In this document: positions 28,556-36,503 of the stretch, piece by piece
How positions within the stretch are numbered: position 1 is the first letter of the stretch
How the letters are laid out: the number at the start of each line of letters is the position of its first letter
Origin: Mycolicibacterium iranicum
Lineage (GTDB): Bacteria; Actinomycetota; Actinomycetes; Mycobacteriales; Mycobacteriaceae
Direction: 5' to 3'
Assembly (NCBI RefSeq): GCF_002101705.1
Contig: NZ_LQPC01000019.1
Location: 186,001 to 250,000, forward strand
Length of the DNA: 64,000 bases
The notes under the pieces: model-generated
The model's input: only the letters and a program-made list of their open reading frames with translations
The model's database searches: none
What the model was told of the DNA's origin: nothing
Made by a program: the position numbers and the translations under genes

Positions 28556-29674
28556 CTACGGGTGAAGATCGCGGGCCTGATAGCCGTCTCCGGTCGCCAC
28601 CAGCACGGCGCCGTGCGCAGGACTGCCGCAGGCACGGTCGCACCCGACGAAGTGCCGGTGCGTCGTCACCTGAGGGTCCAGCGCCGCCGCGGCGTCGGCC
28701 CGCACATCGGCCAGGGAGTGCATACAGCCGGGGCTGCCAGTGCACGCCGACAGTGACAGCCACGCGGAGTTCTCGTCGAAAACCAGCCCAAGGGGCGCCA
28801 GCACGCGCAGGGCCGCATCGGCGACGCCCTCGTCGAGGTCGAAGATCAGGACCGACCGCCACGGGGTGACGGCCAGCGGGGCGCCGACCGCCGCAAGGTA
28901 GCGCGCCACCTCGGCGTCCAGGACGCCGAGCGGCACGGCGGCGCCGAGGGTGATCCGTCCGTCGTCCTGCTCGATCCAGCCGACCGGGGGACGGGTCTGC
29001 GCCGGCCACGTCGTTCCGGGGGCGGTGGTCGGCGTCCGGCCGCCCAGCAGGGCCGTCGGATCGCCGAGCTCCGTGACGCGCCAGGACTTCCCGCGGATGT
29101 CGATGAAGCGCGTCGCCACGTCGACAAATTCGTCGATCGCGTCGGCGACGTCGATCCTCACCCCGGTATCGCGACCACCCAGAAGCAATGCCGCAGTGGA
29201 TGCGTCGAGCGCGTGGAGGCCGACGTCGGCGCCGAGTCCCGAGATGTCGCCGCGGCCGTCGTCGATGCCGAACAGAAAACGCCCGGGCAGCTGGGCCAGC
29301 AGTGGGTCGCGTTGCAGCGCCGAGTCGAGTCCGGTGACGAGTTCGCGTGTGTCACAGAGCCCGCCGTTGCGACCTGCCAGCGGTGAGGCGACGATGTTGC
29401 GCACGCGCTCGTGACTGGCCGACGGCAACAGCCCACTGGCGGTGAGCAGTTCGGCGACAGACGCGGTGTCGCGGACGCCACGGATCTGGACGTTGCCGCG
29501 CGACGTCAGCTCCAGCGAGGATGCGGCGAAATCGATGGCTGCCAGGGCCACCGTTTCCATCTGGTCGGCGGACATGACACCGCCGGGTAATCGGATGCGC
29601 GCAAGCTCGCCGTCTGCGGCGGTGTGCGTCTGCAGCGCACCGGGGCAGGCGTCGTCATCGCGCGTCCGGCTCAT
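28556..29674 (-). CDS. cobG: Precorrin-3B synthase CobG
   Basis: 372 residues of the nitrite/sulfite reductase-like family. The 4Fe-4S ligands are seen in SACTGSPGCMHS (C-x5-C) and VGCDRACGSP (C-x3-C). CobG uses O2 to hydroxylate precorrin-3A and form the lactone, so this is the aerobic pathway. The start MSRTRDDD (29674) is preferred over a frame to 29704. It is the first gene of the minus-strand cobG-cobH-cobIJ operon. I see no cobalamin riboswitch upstream. Confidence 0.93.
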   Translation of the reverse strand: MSRTRDDDACPGALQTHTAADGELARIRLPGGVMSADQMETVALAAIDFAASSLELTSRGNVQIRGVRDTASVAELLTASGLLPSASHERVRNIVASPLAGRNGGLCDTRELVTGLDSALQRDPLLAQLPGRFLFGIDDGRGDISGLGADVGLHALDASTAALLLGGRDTGVRIDVADAIDEFVDVATRFIDIRGKSWRVTELGDPTALLGGRTPTTAPGTTWPAQTRPPVGWIEQDDGRITLGAAVPLGVLDAEVARYLAAVGAPLAVTPWRSVLIFDLDEGVADAALRVLAPLGLVFDENSAWLSLSACTGSPGCMHSLADVRADAAAALDPQVTTHRHFVGCDRACGSPAHGAVLVATGDGYQARDLHP

Positions 29675-29987
29675 GCGTTCACGGTACTCGCGCGCCTCGG
29701 GCAAGGACCGGTGTGTGCCATGTGATTGCTGACCGCCTCAGCCGGGCACGGATGAGGCCGACCGCTGTGGCGACCGTCGCCCAATCAAGATCAGGAAGCG
29801 GGTGGTCAGCGCCCATCGGCGCGAAAAGTGCAGGTAGATCGGCGCATCCCCTGCGTAACCGCGCTAGTGGTAACTGGGTTTTCGAGTACCCGATTACCCG
29901 TGTCAAGCGCCGGATTGGTTCGTAGCTTTGGTGTCATCGGGAGACCGGTGGGGGCCGGCTCCAAGATCCAGCAAGGAAGTGATTGAA
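29675..29987. other. 313-bp divergent intergenic region upstream of cobG
   Basis: No gene is supported here. It has a modest drop in GC content. A possible -10 box for the plus strand is TAGCTT at 29923-29928, 60 nt before the next ATG, and AAGGAAG at 29974-29980 serves as ribosome binding site. Short frames on both strands look random. No B12-box-like element is seen. Confidence 0.5.
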
Positions 29988-30290
29988 ATGACGGATCTGG
30001 CAACAACTCCGGACGTACCCAAGACGGTCGACATCGACGCGTCGATCACTGAGCCGTCGACGCCGTCAACGCCGTCGACGCTCATCACGGAGCAGCAGGT
30101 GCTGCTCGGCTCGGCAGCTGCACTGGCAGGCCCGAAGGTGCGGCATAGCTATATCTCGATGCTGCGCGCCGCATTCGGACTCCGTATCCGGGCCCTGCGT
30201 TCCGAGGGGCTCGTCAAACCCCGGCATTATCCGCGGCACCACGATTTTCTCGAAGACGCGCTGATGTCGCGAATGATGGACCGGCTCTGA
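29988..30290 (+). CDS. Small hypothetical basic protein
   Basis: 100 residues starting at ATG 29988 with an AAGGAAG ribosome binding site. The N-terminal 35 residues are Thr/Pro/Ser-rich and disordered (EPSTPSTPSTL). The rest is a basic, likely helical segment with VRHSYISMLRAAFGLRIRAL and a C-terminal HHDFLEDALMSRMMDRL. I do not recognise a family with certainty; it recalls small mycobacteria-specific proteins. It ends five bases before the convergent dioxygenase gene. Confidence 0.6.
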   Translation: MTDLATTPDVPKTVDIDASITEPSTPSTPSTLITEQQVLLGSAAALAGPKVRHSYISMLRAAFGLRIRALRSEGLVKPRHYPRHHDFLEDALMSRMMDRL

Positions 30291-30295
30291 GGCCG

Positions 30296-31216
30296 TCAGC
30301 TCGCCAGCCGCACCGGAACCACGACCTGGGAGTACGTCGATGCGTCGCCTCGGATCGCCCGGCTGTGGTCACCGTGGACATCAACGGGGATGTCCCCGGC
30401 GAGGGTGACCCGTGACAGGCGACGGAAGTGGTCGTCATAGTCGGCGACGGCGTAGTGCTGGGTGGCCCTGTTGTCCCAGACAGCGAGGTCACCCAGCTCC
30501 CAGTTCCATCGGATCGTGTTCTCCAGCTTGGTGATCCGATTCTGAAACAATTGAAACAATGCTGTCGACTCGGCCTGGCCCAGGCCCACGAAATGTTTGA
30601 CGAAATGGCCGAGCAGCAGCACTTTTCGCCCGGTCTCCGGGTGCATCCGAACGACGGGATGCTCGGTCTCGTAGTAATCGGAGATGAACTCCTCCCGGTA
30701 CTGGCGTTCGGTGTCGGCGAGCGCTTCGATGCGGGCGTCGGCGTCGGCGGCGTAGTCATAGGTGTTGGTGTGCACCGCCCAGAGGTTCTCGGCGAGTACC
30801 CGCAGCGGCGTGGGCAGCCGATCGTAGGCTGCCTCGGTCGATGCCCACGTGGTCGTTCCGCCGAACGGCGGAAGCGTGATCGCCCGCAACAGTGAAGCTT
30901 TCGGAATGCGGTCGACGAAGGTGACGTCGGTGTGCCACGAATTGGCCTTGTCGAAGCGCGAATCGATCGGTAGCACGTCCGCGCCACGTGAGGTGACTGT
31001 CGGATGCGCGGTCGTGGGTGTGCCCAGTGCACGCGCGAACTCGAGCTGGCCGGCGTCGTCGAGATCGTGCTGCCCGCGGAAGAAGATCACCTTGTGTTCC
31101 AGCAGCGCGGCGTTGATCTGAGTGGCGGTGCGTGAGTCCACGCCGCGCGCCAGATCGACACCATCGATACGGGCCCCGATGTTGGCGCCGAGCTTGACCA
31201 CGTTCAACGATGACAA
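30296..31216 (-). CDS. TauD/TfdA-family alpha-ketoglutarate dioxygenase, alkylsulfatase type (Rv3406-like)
   Basis: 306 residues. The iron ligands are His95 and Asp97 (WHTDVTF) and His254 (ATQHYAV), with an Arg after it ([10 protein letters not shown]) for 2-oxoglutarate. The sequence follows Rv3406 closely ([25 protein letters not shown]), a dioxygenase that releases sulfate from alkyl sulfate esters. The likely role is sulfur scavenging. A TTG start at 31216 is chosen because a strong AGGAGG lies just upstream and it yields the homologous [10 protein letters not shown]-terminus. It is divergent from the OpuC-type operon. Confidence 0.85.
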   Translation of the reverse strand: MSSLNVVKLGANIGARIDGVDLARGVDSRTATQINAALLEHKVIFFRGQHDLDDAGQLEFARALGTPTTAHPTVTSRGADVLPIDSRFDKANSWHTDVTFVDRIPKASLLRAITLPPFGGTTTWASTEAAYDRLPTPLRVLAENLWAVHTNTYDYAADADARIEALADTERQYREEFISDYYETEHPVVRMHPETGRKVLLLGHFVKHFVGLGQAESTALFQLFQNRITKLENTIRWNWELGDLAVWDNRATQHYAVADYDDHFRRLSRVTLAGDIPVDVHGDHSRAIRGDASTYSQVVVPVRLAS

Positions 31217-31398
31217 GGGTCCTCCTTCAAGGCTTTCAGACAGACGACGGTGCCGCCGCGCGGCGACAAAGACCACCCTTAGATTCAGCGGGAATCGAAT
31301 CCGCGCCGTTTCGGCGAAGTCCCGACCGGGTACGGAGAGCAGTCAGCGTGTCGAGGCGAGTTCGCGCAGACACCTGATACCGAGGGGAATCGAGACCA

Positions 31399-32046
31399 GT
31401 GAGCTCCCTGTGGGACTACATCGGCGCGCACTACCCTCAGCTGGTTTTCGACTCCTACCAGCACGTCAGCGCCGTCGTGCAGAGCGTGCTCATCGCGACA
31501 GCCGTCGGCGTGCTGATCGGTGTGCTGAGCTACCGCAGTCCGTTGGCGGCCAATCTGGCGACCACCACGTCGAGCGTGATCCTGACCGTGCCGTCGTTCG
31601 CGTTGCTGGGCCTGCTCATCCCATTGTTCGGGCTGGGCGTCATCCCCAGTGTCGCCGCGCTGGTGCTGTACTCGTTATTGCCGATCGTGCGGAACACGAT
31701 CGTCGGCCTCAACGCCGTCGACCCCGCTCTGACCGACGCCGCGCGGGGGATCGGCATGAGTCGATTGGACACCCTGCGGCGGGTCGAATTGCGGCTCGTG
31801 TGGCCGGCCATCCTGGCCGGGATGCGGCTGAGCACCCAGATGTCCATGGGTGTGCTCGCCATCGCCGCCTATGTCAAAGGGCCGGGGCTGGGCAACCTCA
31901 TCTTCGCTGGCCTGGCCAGGGTCGGCAGCCCGACCGCACTCCCCATGGCGCTGAGCGGCACGTTGCTGATCGTGATCCTCGCTCTTGCCCTCGATGCCGT
32001 CCTGGTCCTGATCGGTCGGCTCACCACGTCGAAAGGCCTTAAGTGA
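31399..32046 (+). CDS. ABC transporter permease, glycine betaine/choline (OpuCB/OpuCD-like)
   Basis: 215 residues with about five membrane segments and the ABC-permease EAA-like loop DAARGIGMSRLDTLRRVELRL. It is the first gene of a four-gene importer, all coupled by GTGA overlaps. Paired with the second permease at 33239, it would form the channel for quaternary amines such as betaine, choline or carnitine. GTG start. Confidence 0.88.
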   Translation: MSSLWDYIGAHYPQLVFDSYQHVSAVVQSVLIATAVGVLIGVLSYRSPLAANLATTTSSVILTVPSFALLGLLIPLFGLGVIPSVAALVLYSLLPIVRNTIVGLNAVDPALTDAARGIGMSRLDTLRRVELRLVWPAILAGMRLSTQMSMGVLAIAAYVKGPGLGNLIFAGLARVGSPTALPMALSGTLLIVILALALDAVLVLIGRLTTSKGLK

Positions 32047-33242
32047 CAACGACTTCTGAACGGGCTCCGGAACCGGCGCAGCAATCCGCGCCCACCGGGG
32101 TACGCATCGAACTCGACCACGTGTCGAAGGTGTATCCGGGAGCCAAGCAGGCCGCCGTCGACGACGTCTCACTCGAGATCCCGGCCGGCGAGATCGTGGT
32201 CTTCGTCGGGCCGTCCGGCTGCGGGAAGACGACCACGATGCGCATGATCAACCGGCTCAGCGAGCCGACGTCGGGCCGGATCCTGATCGGTGAGAAGAAT
32301 GCACTGTCGATCAAGCCGACCGAGTTGCGACGTTCCATCGGTTACGCCATCCAGCAAGCCGGGCTCTTCCCACACATGACCATCCGGCAGAACGTCGGCC
32401 TGGTACCGGGCCTGCTGGGTTGGGACCGCACGCGGACCGGCAACCGGGTCGACGAACTCCTCGATCTCGTCGGTCTGGAGCCCACCCAGTACGCCGACCG
32501 CTATCCGCGCCAGCTCTCCGGAGGCCAGCAGCAGCGCGTGGGGGTCGCACGAGCGCTGGCGGCCGACCCGCCGGTGCTGTTGATGGACGAGCCGTTCGGC
32601 GCGGTCGACCCCATCACGCGCAGCACTCTGCAGGACGAATTGCTGCGGCTGCAAACCGAATTGCGCAAGACGATCGTCTTCGTCACCCACGACTTCGGCG
32701 AGGCCGTCAAGTTGGGCGACCGCATCGCGGTGCTCGGCCAGCAATCCAAGGTGCTGCAGTACGACACGCCGCAGAACATCCTGGCCAGCCCGGCCGATGA
32801 CACCGTCGCCGGGTTCGTCGGGTCCGGCGCCTCGCTGCAACAACTCGGACTGCTCCGCATCAAAGACGTCGCGCTCGAAGAACGGCCCTCGGTTCAGCGC
32901 GGCGACAGTGTCGAGACGGTGCGAACGATGCTTGCGGCGAGCGAGCACGACTGGGCCGTCGTCCTCGACGACCGGCAGCGGCCGGTCAGCTGGGTGCGGG
33001 AGAGCCGGCTGCGGCACGCGAACTCGCTCGCCGACGCGGTCGAGCGACTGGACGTGGTGAGCACCCAGTCGACGCTGGAGGACGCGCTGGAGGCGATCCT
33101 GGCCGAACAGCACGCGTCAGCCGTCGTCGCCGGAGCCGGAAACCGTTACGAGGGTGTCGTGACACTCGACACCCTCATCGCGACGATCACGAAGCTGCGC
33201 GCCGACGCCGAAGCGTCCGCCGCAGGGGACAGCGCGTCGTGA
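32043..33242 (+). CDS. ABC transporter ATPase with CBS domains (OpuCA/ProV-like)
   Basis: 399 residues. Walker A VGPSGCGKTT, Q-loop QQAGLFPHMT, signature [10 protein letters not shown], Walker B VLLMDEPFGAVDP and the switch His in FVTHDF are all intact. The C-terminal 120 residues hold CBS motifs, which in OpuA/OpuC systems sense ionic strength or nucleotides. It powers the importer. GTG 32043 overlaps the upstream permease stop. Confidence 0.92.
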   Translation: MTTTSERAPEPAQQSAPTGVRIELDHVSKVYPGAKQAAVDDVSLEIPAGEIVVFVGPSGCGKTTTMRMINRLSEPTSGRILIGEKNALSIKPTELRRSIGYAIQQAGLFPHMTIRQNVGLVPGLLGWDRTRTGNRVDELLDLVGLEPTQYADRYPRQLSGGQQQRVGVARALAADPPVLLMDEPFGAVDPITRSTLQDELLRLQTELRKTIVFVTHDFGEAVKLGDRIAVLGQQSKVLQYDTPQNILASPADDTVAGFVGSGASLQQLGLLRIKDVALEERPSVQRGDSVETVRTMLAASEHDWAVVLDDRQRPVSWVRESRLRHANSLADAVERLDVVSTQSTLEDALEAILAEQHASAVVAGAGNRYEGVVTLDTLIATITKLRADAEASAAGDSAS

Positions 33243-34024
33243 CCACCGCCGTCGACACCGCGCCCGCCGATGCGTCCAGCGCACCCGCGACCACGTCGGC
33301 CGAGCGCCTGCGGCTGTTCATCCAGCCGGCGCTCGTGCTTCTCGTCGGGGCCGCCGCGGTGTTCTGGGCGTTCAACAGGGATCTGACCGCCACTCAGCGG
33401 GAGAACATCAACCCGGCGAACGTCGCCGCGCTGATCTGGCAGCACCTGCTCATCACCGCGGCGGTGACCGCCATCGTGCTGGTGATCGGCATCCCGCTGG
33501 GCGTCCTGGTCACCCGACCTGGCGCGAAGCTGTTGCGTCCCGTGGTCGTCGGGATCGCCAACGTCGGCCAGGCTGCTCCAGCGATCGGGCTGCTCGTACT
33601 CCTGTTCCTGCTGACCGCCAAGACCGGCTTCTGGATCGGTGTTCTGCCGATCGCGCTGTACTCGCTGCTGCCGGTGCTGTCGAGCACGATCCTCGGCATC
33701 GACCAGGTGGACCGCCCGCTCATCGATGCCGGGCTCGGCCAGGGCATGTCACGCCGTTCGCTGTTGCTGCGCGTCGAACTTCCGCTCGCTGTGCCCTACA
33801 TACTCGCGGGTCTGCGGACTTCCCTGGTGCTCGCCGTCGGCACGGCGACGCTGTCGTTCCTGGTCAACGCCGGAGGTCTGGGGATCCTCATCGACACCGG
33901 ATACAAGCTCCAGGACGACGTGACGCTGATTCTCGGCAGCGTGCTCGCCGTCTGTCTGGCTCTGCTGGTCGACTGGCTGGGTGGGTTGGCCGAGTTCTTC
34001 ATCAGCCCGAAGGGATTGCGGTGA
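33239..34024 (+). CDS. ABC transporter permease, glycine betaine/choline (OpuCD/ProW-like)
   Basis: 261 residues, with a hydrophilic Ala-rich N-terminus and about six membrane segments. The conserved loop DAGLGQGMSRRSLLLRVELPL contacts the ATPase. It is the second permease of the importer. It starts at GTG 33239 overlapping the ATPase stop and ends at the GTGA of the binding-protein gene. Confidence 0.9.
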   Translation: MTTAVDTAPADASSAPATTSAERLRLFIQPALVLLVGAAAVFWAFNRDLTATQRENINPANVAALIWQHLLITAAVTAIVLVIGIPLGVLVTRPGAKLLRPVVVGIANVGQAAPAIGLLVLLFLLTAKTGFWIGVLPIALYSLLPVLSSTILGIDQVDRPLIDAGLGQGMSRRSLLLRVELPLAVPYILAGLRTSLVLAVGTATLSFLVNAGGLGILIDTGYKLQDDVTLILGSVLAVCLALLVDWLGGLAEFFISPKGLR

Positions 34025-34989
34025 GGAGACGACTCGCCGCGGCGCTGGTGATGGCCCTCGCGCTGTCCGGGTGCGGGCTCGGCTCGGGAAGCACGGTGCC
34101 GCTGCGCGTCGGGCCGGGAAGCATCCAGCCCGACGCCGCGCTGGAGGGCGTACCGATCACAGTCGGCTCCAAGGAGTACACCGAGCAGGTGATCATGGGC
34201 TACATCCTGGAGTTCACGCTGGCCGCCGCCGGCGCCGACGTCCGTGATCTCACCGGAATCGTCGGCTCCCGAAGCACAAGGGAGGCTCAGCTTTCCGGGC
34301 AGGTCGACGTCGCCTACGAGTTCACCGGCAATGCGTGGATCAACTATCTCGGACACGAGAAGCCGATACCCGACACCCGTGAGCAGTACGAGGCCGTCCG
34401 GGACGAGGATCTGGAGCGCAACGACATGGTCTGGCTGGAACCCGGGCCGATGGACGACACCTACGCGCTGGCGGCCAGCCGTCAGACGGTGGAGCGGACC
34501 GGTGTGCGGACCCTGTCCGACTATGCCGCACTGGTGATGCGTGACCCCGCCGCCGCCCGGACGTGTGTCGACACCGAGTTCCGGGCCCGCCAGGACGGTT
34601 TCCCGGGGATGGCGGCTGCGTACGCTTTCGATCCGCAGCGTGCCCAGACCCCGATCCTTCAGGTCGGGATCATCTACCAGGCGACCGCCGACGGCACCGA
34701 ATGCGACTTCGGTGAGGTGTTCACCACCGATGGTCGAATCGCCGCCCTGAATTTGGTGCTTCTGACCGACGACAAGCAGTTCTTCGCCCACTACAACCCG
34801 TCGGTGACGATGAAGCAGGAATTCTTCGAGGCGCATCCCGAGATCGCTGAGGTGACCGCGCCGGTGACGGCCGCGCTGACCAACGAGGCGATCACCGACA
34901 TGAACAAGCAGGTGGACGTCGAGGGTCGGGATCCCAGCGTGGTGGCCCGCGACTGGATGGTCGAGCAGGGTTTCGTCACCGCGGGATAG
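34021..34989 (+). CDS. Glycine betaine/choline-binding lipoprotein (OpuCC/ProX-like)
   Basis: 322 residues with a lipoprotein signal: RRRL at the N-terminus, a hydrophobic core, lipobox LSGC and lipid-anchored Cys18. The mature part is an OpuAC-type binding domain with ITVGSKEYTEQVIMGYIL and a YEFTGNAWINYLG segment typical of betaine/choline binding. It captures the substrate outside the membrane. It is the last gene of the operon, coupled by GTGA. Confidence 0.9.
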   Translation: MRRRLAAALVMALALSGCGLGSGSTVPLRVGPGSIQPDAALEGVPITVGSKEYTEQVIMGYILEFTLAAAGADVRDLTGIVGSRSTREAQLSGQVDVAYEFTGNAWINYLGHEKPIPDTREQYEAVRDEDLERNDMVWLEPGPMDDTYALAASRQTVERTGVRTLSDYAALVMRDPAAARTCVDTEFRARQDGFPGMAAAYAFDPQRAQTPILQVGIIYQATADGTECDFGEVFTTDGRIAALNLVLLTDDKQFFAHYNPSVTMKQEFFEAHPEIAEVTAPVTAALTNEAITDMNKQVDVEGRDPSVVARDWMVEQGFVTAG

Positions 34990-35085
34990 TGATCTGTGAC
35001 GCTCGTCACTTCGCTTCGCGGCTCGTTCCGTCAGGCACACAAGCACCACTTTTGCCGGGACCGGCGGTACCGTCTTGCTTACTGA

Positions 35086-35105
35086 ACCCGTGTCAAACAA
35101 CGGGT
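35086..35105. repeat. Short inverted repeat before the 32-aa ORF
   Basis: ACCCGT (35086-35091) and ACGGGT (35100-35105) flank an 8-nt spacer, 20 nt upstream of the small ORF. It may be an operator or a 5' UTR hairpin. Confidence 0.35.
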
Positions 35106-35124
35106 CGTGTGAAAGGAACCCCCG

Positions 35125-35223
35125 ATGCTTGCACTCATCGCGTTCGCGGCGGTCATCTTCCTGCTGATCGCCGCCATCGGTATGCCGTACCGGCAGACCT
35201 GGTACGGCCGCTGGAACGGCTGA
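35125..35223 (+). CDS. 32-residue single-span membrane peptide
   Basis: ATG 35125 to TGA 35223 encodes a peptide that starts MLALIAFAAVIFLLIAAIG and ends in MPYRQTWYGRWNG. It has one membrane helix of about 19 residues and a short basic, aromatic tail. A ribosome binding site AAAGGA (35112-35117) is well placed. Spacing, hydrophobic design and the good start signal make a real small gene likely. Function unknown. It follows the OpuC operon by 135 nt and ends 3 nt before the convergent VOC gene. Confidence 0.6.
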   Translation: MLALIAFAAVIFLLIAAIGMPYRQTWYGRWNG

Positions 35224-35226
35224 CCT

Positions 35227-35634
35227 TCAGCTTTTCGCCGGCCGGTAGGTGCCGAAGCTCCAGATGTTGCCGTGGGGGTCGCGCGCCCCGAACTCGTGAG
35301 AACCGTAGTCCTGATCGGTGACGCCCATGACGATCTCGGCCCCTGCCGTGACTGCCCGATCGTGCAGAGCGTCCACTTCGGCGGCGGTGGCGATCACGAC
35401 GTAGACCGCGACCGGGCCAGGCAGCGCGAACTGGCTGTCGCGCTCGGCGTCATCGACCATCACGACGCCCGTGCCGATCTCGACTTCGGCGTGCTGGAGC
35501 GGTTGGTCGGGATCCGGCGGAACCAACAGCGTCGGTACTGCCCCGAATGCTTTCGCAAGCCATTCGATGCCCTTCCTGGGATTGGTGAACGGCACGATCG
35601 GCACGGCGCCCGTGTGGGTCTGGCTCTCAGTCAT
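35227..35634 (-). CDS. VOC (glyoxalase/bleomycin-resistance) superfamily protein
   Basis: 135 residues with the paired beta-alpha-beta-beta-beta fold: VPIVPFTNPRKGIEWLAKAFGA at the start, HAEVEIGTGVVMVDD in the middle and FGARDPHGNIWSFGTY at the end. This is the PhnB/glyoxalase-like group. The metal-binding residues are not certain, so a precise activity cannot be given. It lies 19 nt behind an AraC gene that probably regulates it. Confidence 0.8.
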   Translation of the reverse strand: MTESQTHTGAVPIVPFTNPRKGIEWLAKAFGAVPTLLVPPDPDQPLQHAEVEIGTGVVMVDDAERDSQFALPGPVAVYVVIATAAEVDALHDRAVTAGAEIVMGVTDQDYGSHEFGARDPHGNIWSFGTYRPAKS

Positions 35635-35653
35635 GCCGACGACGGTAGGGGCG

Positions 35654-36484
35654 TCACACGGCGGGGTCTTGTACGGAATTGACAGTCCGCTGCAGCTCGG
35701 CCGGGGTGATGCCGGCGAGGTCGCGGACTTCGCGGGACAGGTGAGCCTGGTCGAAGTAGCCGCACTCGGCGGCGGCCACCGCCAGGCCGGCGCCGCCGCG
35801 CAAGCGGGTGCACACGCTCTCGAATCGGACGATCCGCGCGACCACTTTCGGAGGCAACCCCACCGCATCCCGGTAGCGCGCGATGAGTTTGCGGTGGCTC
35901 CAGCCCAGTTCGGTCGCGAGCCTCCCGATCGCGAGGTTCCCGCTGCTGGCGACGATCCGCTCAAGCGACCATGCCACCTCGGCGTCCAAATCGACCGCGT
36001 CATGGAGCCGCCTGACGAGCGCGGCGTCGACGATCGAGAAACGCTCCTGCCACGTCGCCGCATCACCGATGCGCTGCACGAGGTCCGCGCCGTCGCGCCC
36101 CAGCACCGCCTCGATCGACACCGAGCGGTTGGCCAGCTCGGCGAGCGGAAGGCCCAGGATGCGGCGCGCTCCCAGCGGCGTCAGGTCCACCTGCAGACAT
36201 CGCGCCGAGCCGCCGTGGCCAACCAGGACGGGCCCGTCGGTAAGACCCGCCACGAACGACGTCAGCCGTAGCGGCGCCGACCCGACGTGCTCGCGATGAG
36301 ACACCGACCAACCTTGGTCCAGATCGATGATGATCGGCACGTACGTGCAGGCCACCTCGCGGAATATCGCGGGCCCGCCGCCCGACACGGTGAAGCCTTC
36401 ATAGCGCAGGACAATGTCGCGCAAAGAGGGGTCCGGGGTGCCGACGGCGAACCCGGCTGCAGTGCCCGCGCTCACGCCTGCCAC
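35654..36484 (-). CDS. AraC-family transcriptional regulator
   Basis: 276 residues from GTG 36484. The C-terminal AraC domain has two helix-turn-helices (LATELGWSHRKLIARYRDAVG and AAECGYFDQAHLSREVRDLAG). The N-terminal part is a cupin-like sensor without a clear family. It is divergent from cobN with 20 nt between starts and lies upstream of the VOC gene. A longer frame to 36565 would overlap cobN and is less likely. Confidence 0.82.
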   Translation of the reverse strand: MAGVSAGTAAGFAVGTPDPSLRDIVLRYEGFTVSGGGPAIFREVACTYVPIIIDLDQGWSVSHREHVGSAPLRLTSFVAGLTDGPVLVGHGGSARCLQVDLTPLGARRILGLPLAELANRSVSIEAVLGRDGADLVQRIGDAATWQERFSIVDAALVRRLHDAVDLDAEVAWSLERIVASSGNLAIGRLATELGWSHRKLIARYRDAVGLPPKVVARIVRFESVCTRLRGGAGLAVAAAECGYFDQAHLSREVRDLAGITPAELQRTVNSVQDPAV

Positions 36485-36503
36485 GGTAGTCCGGTACGAA
36501 TAG

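Noticed and set aside
29675..29987. Cobalamin riboswitch upstream of cobG or cobN
   Set aside because: I looked for B12-box-like sequence in this gap and before cobN (36421-36503) and saw none; a covariance search would be decisive.
31277..31398. Operator in the divergent dioxygenase/importer spacer
   Set aside because: Some short GATTC/GAATC symmetry is present but no convincing dyad or promoter pair could be fixed by eye.
34996..35009. GTGAC-N4-GTCAC hairpin after the OpuC operon
   Set aside because: Short stem without supporting features; could be chance.
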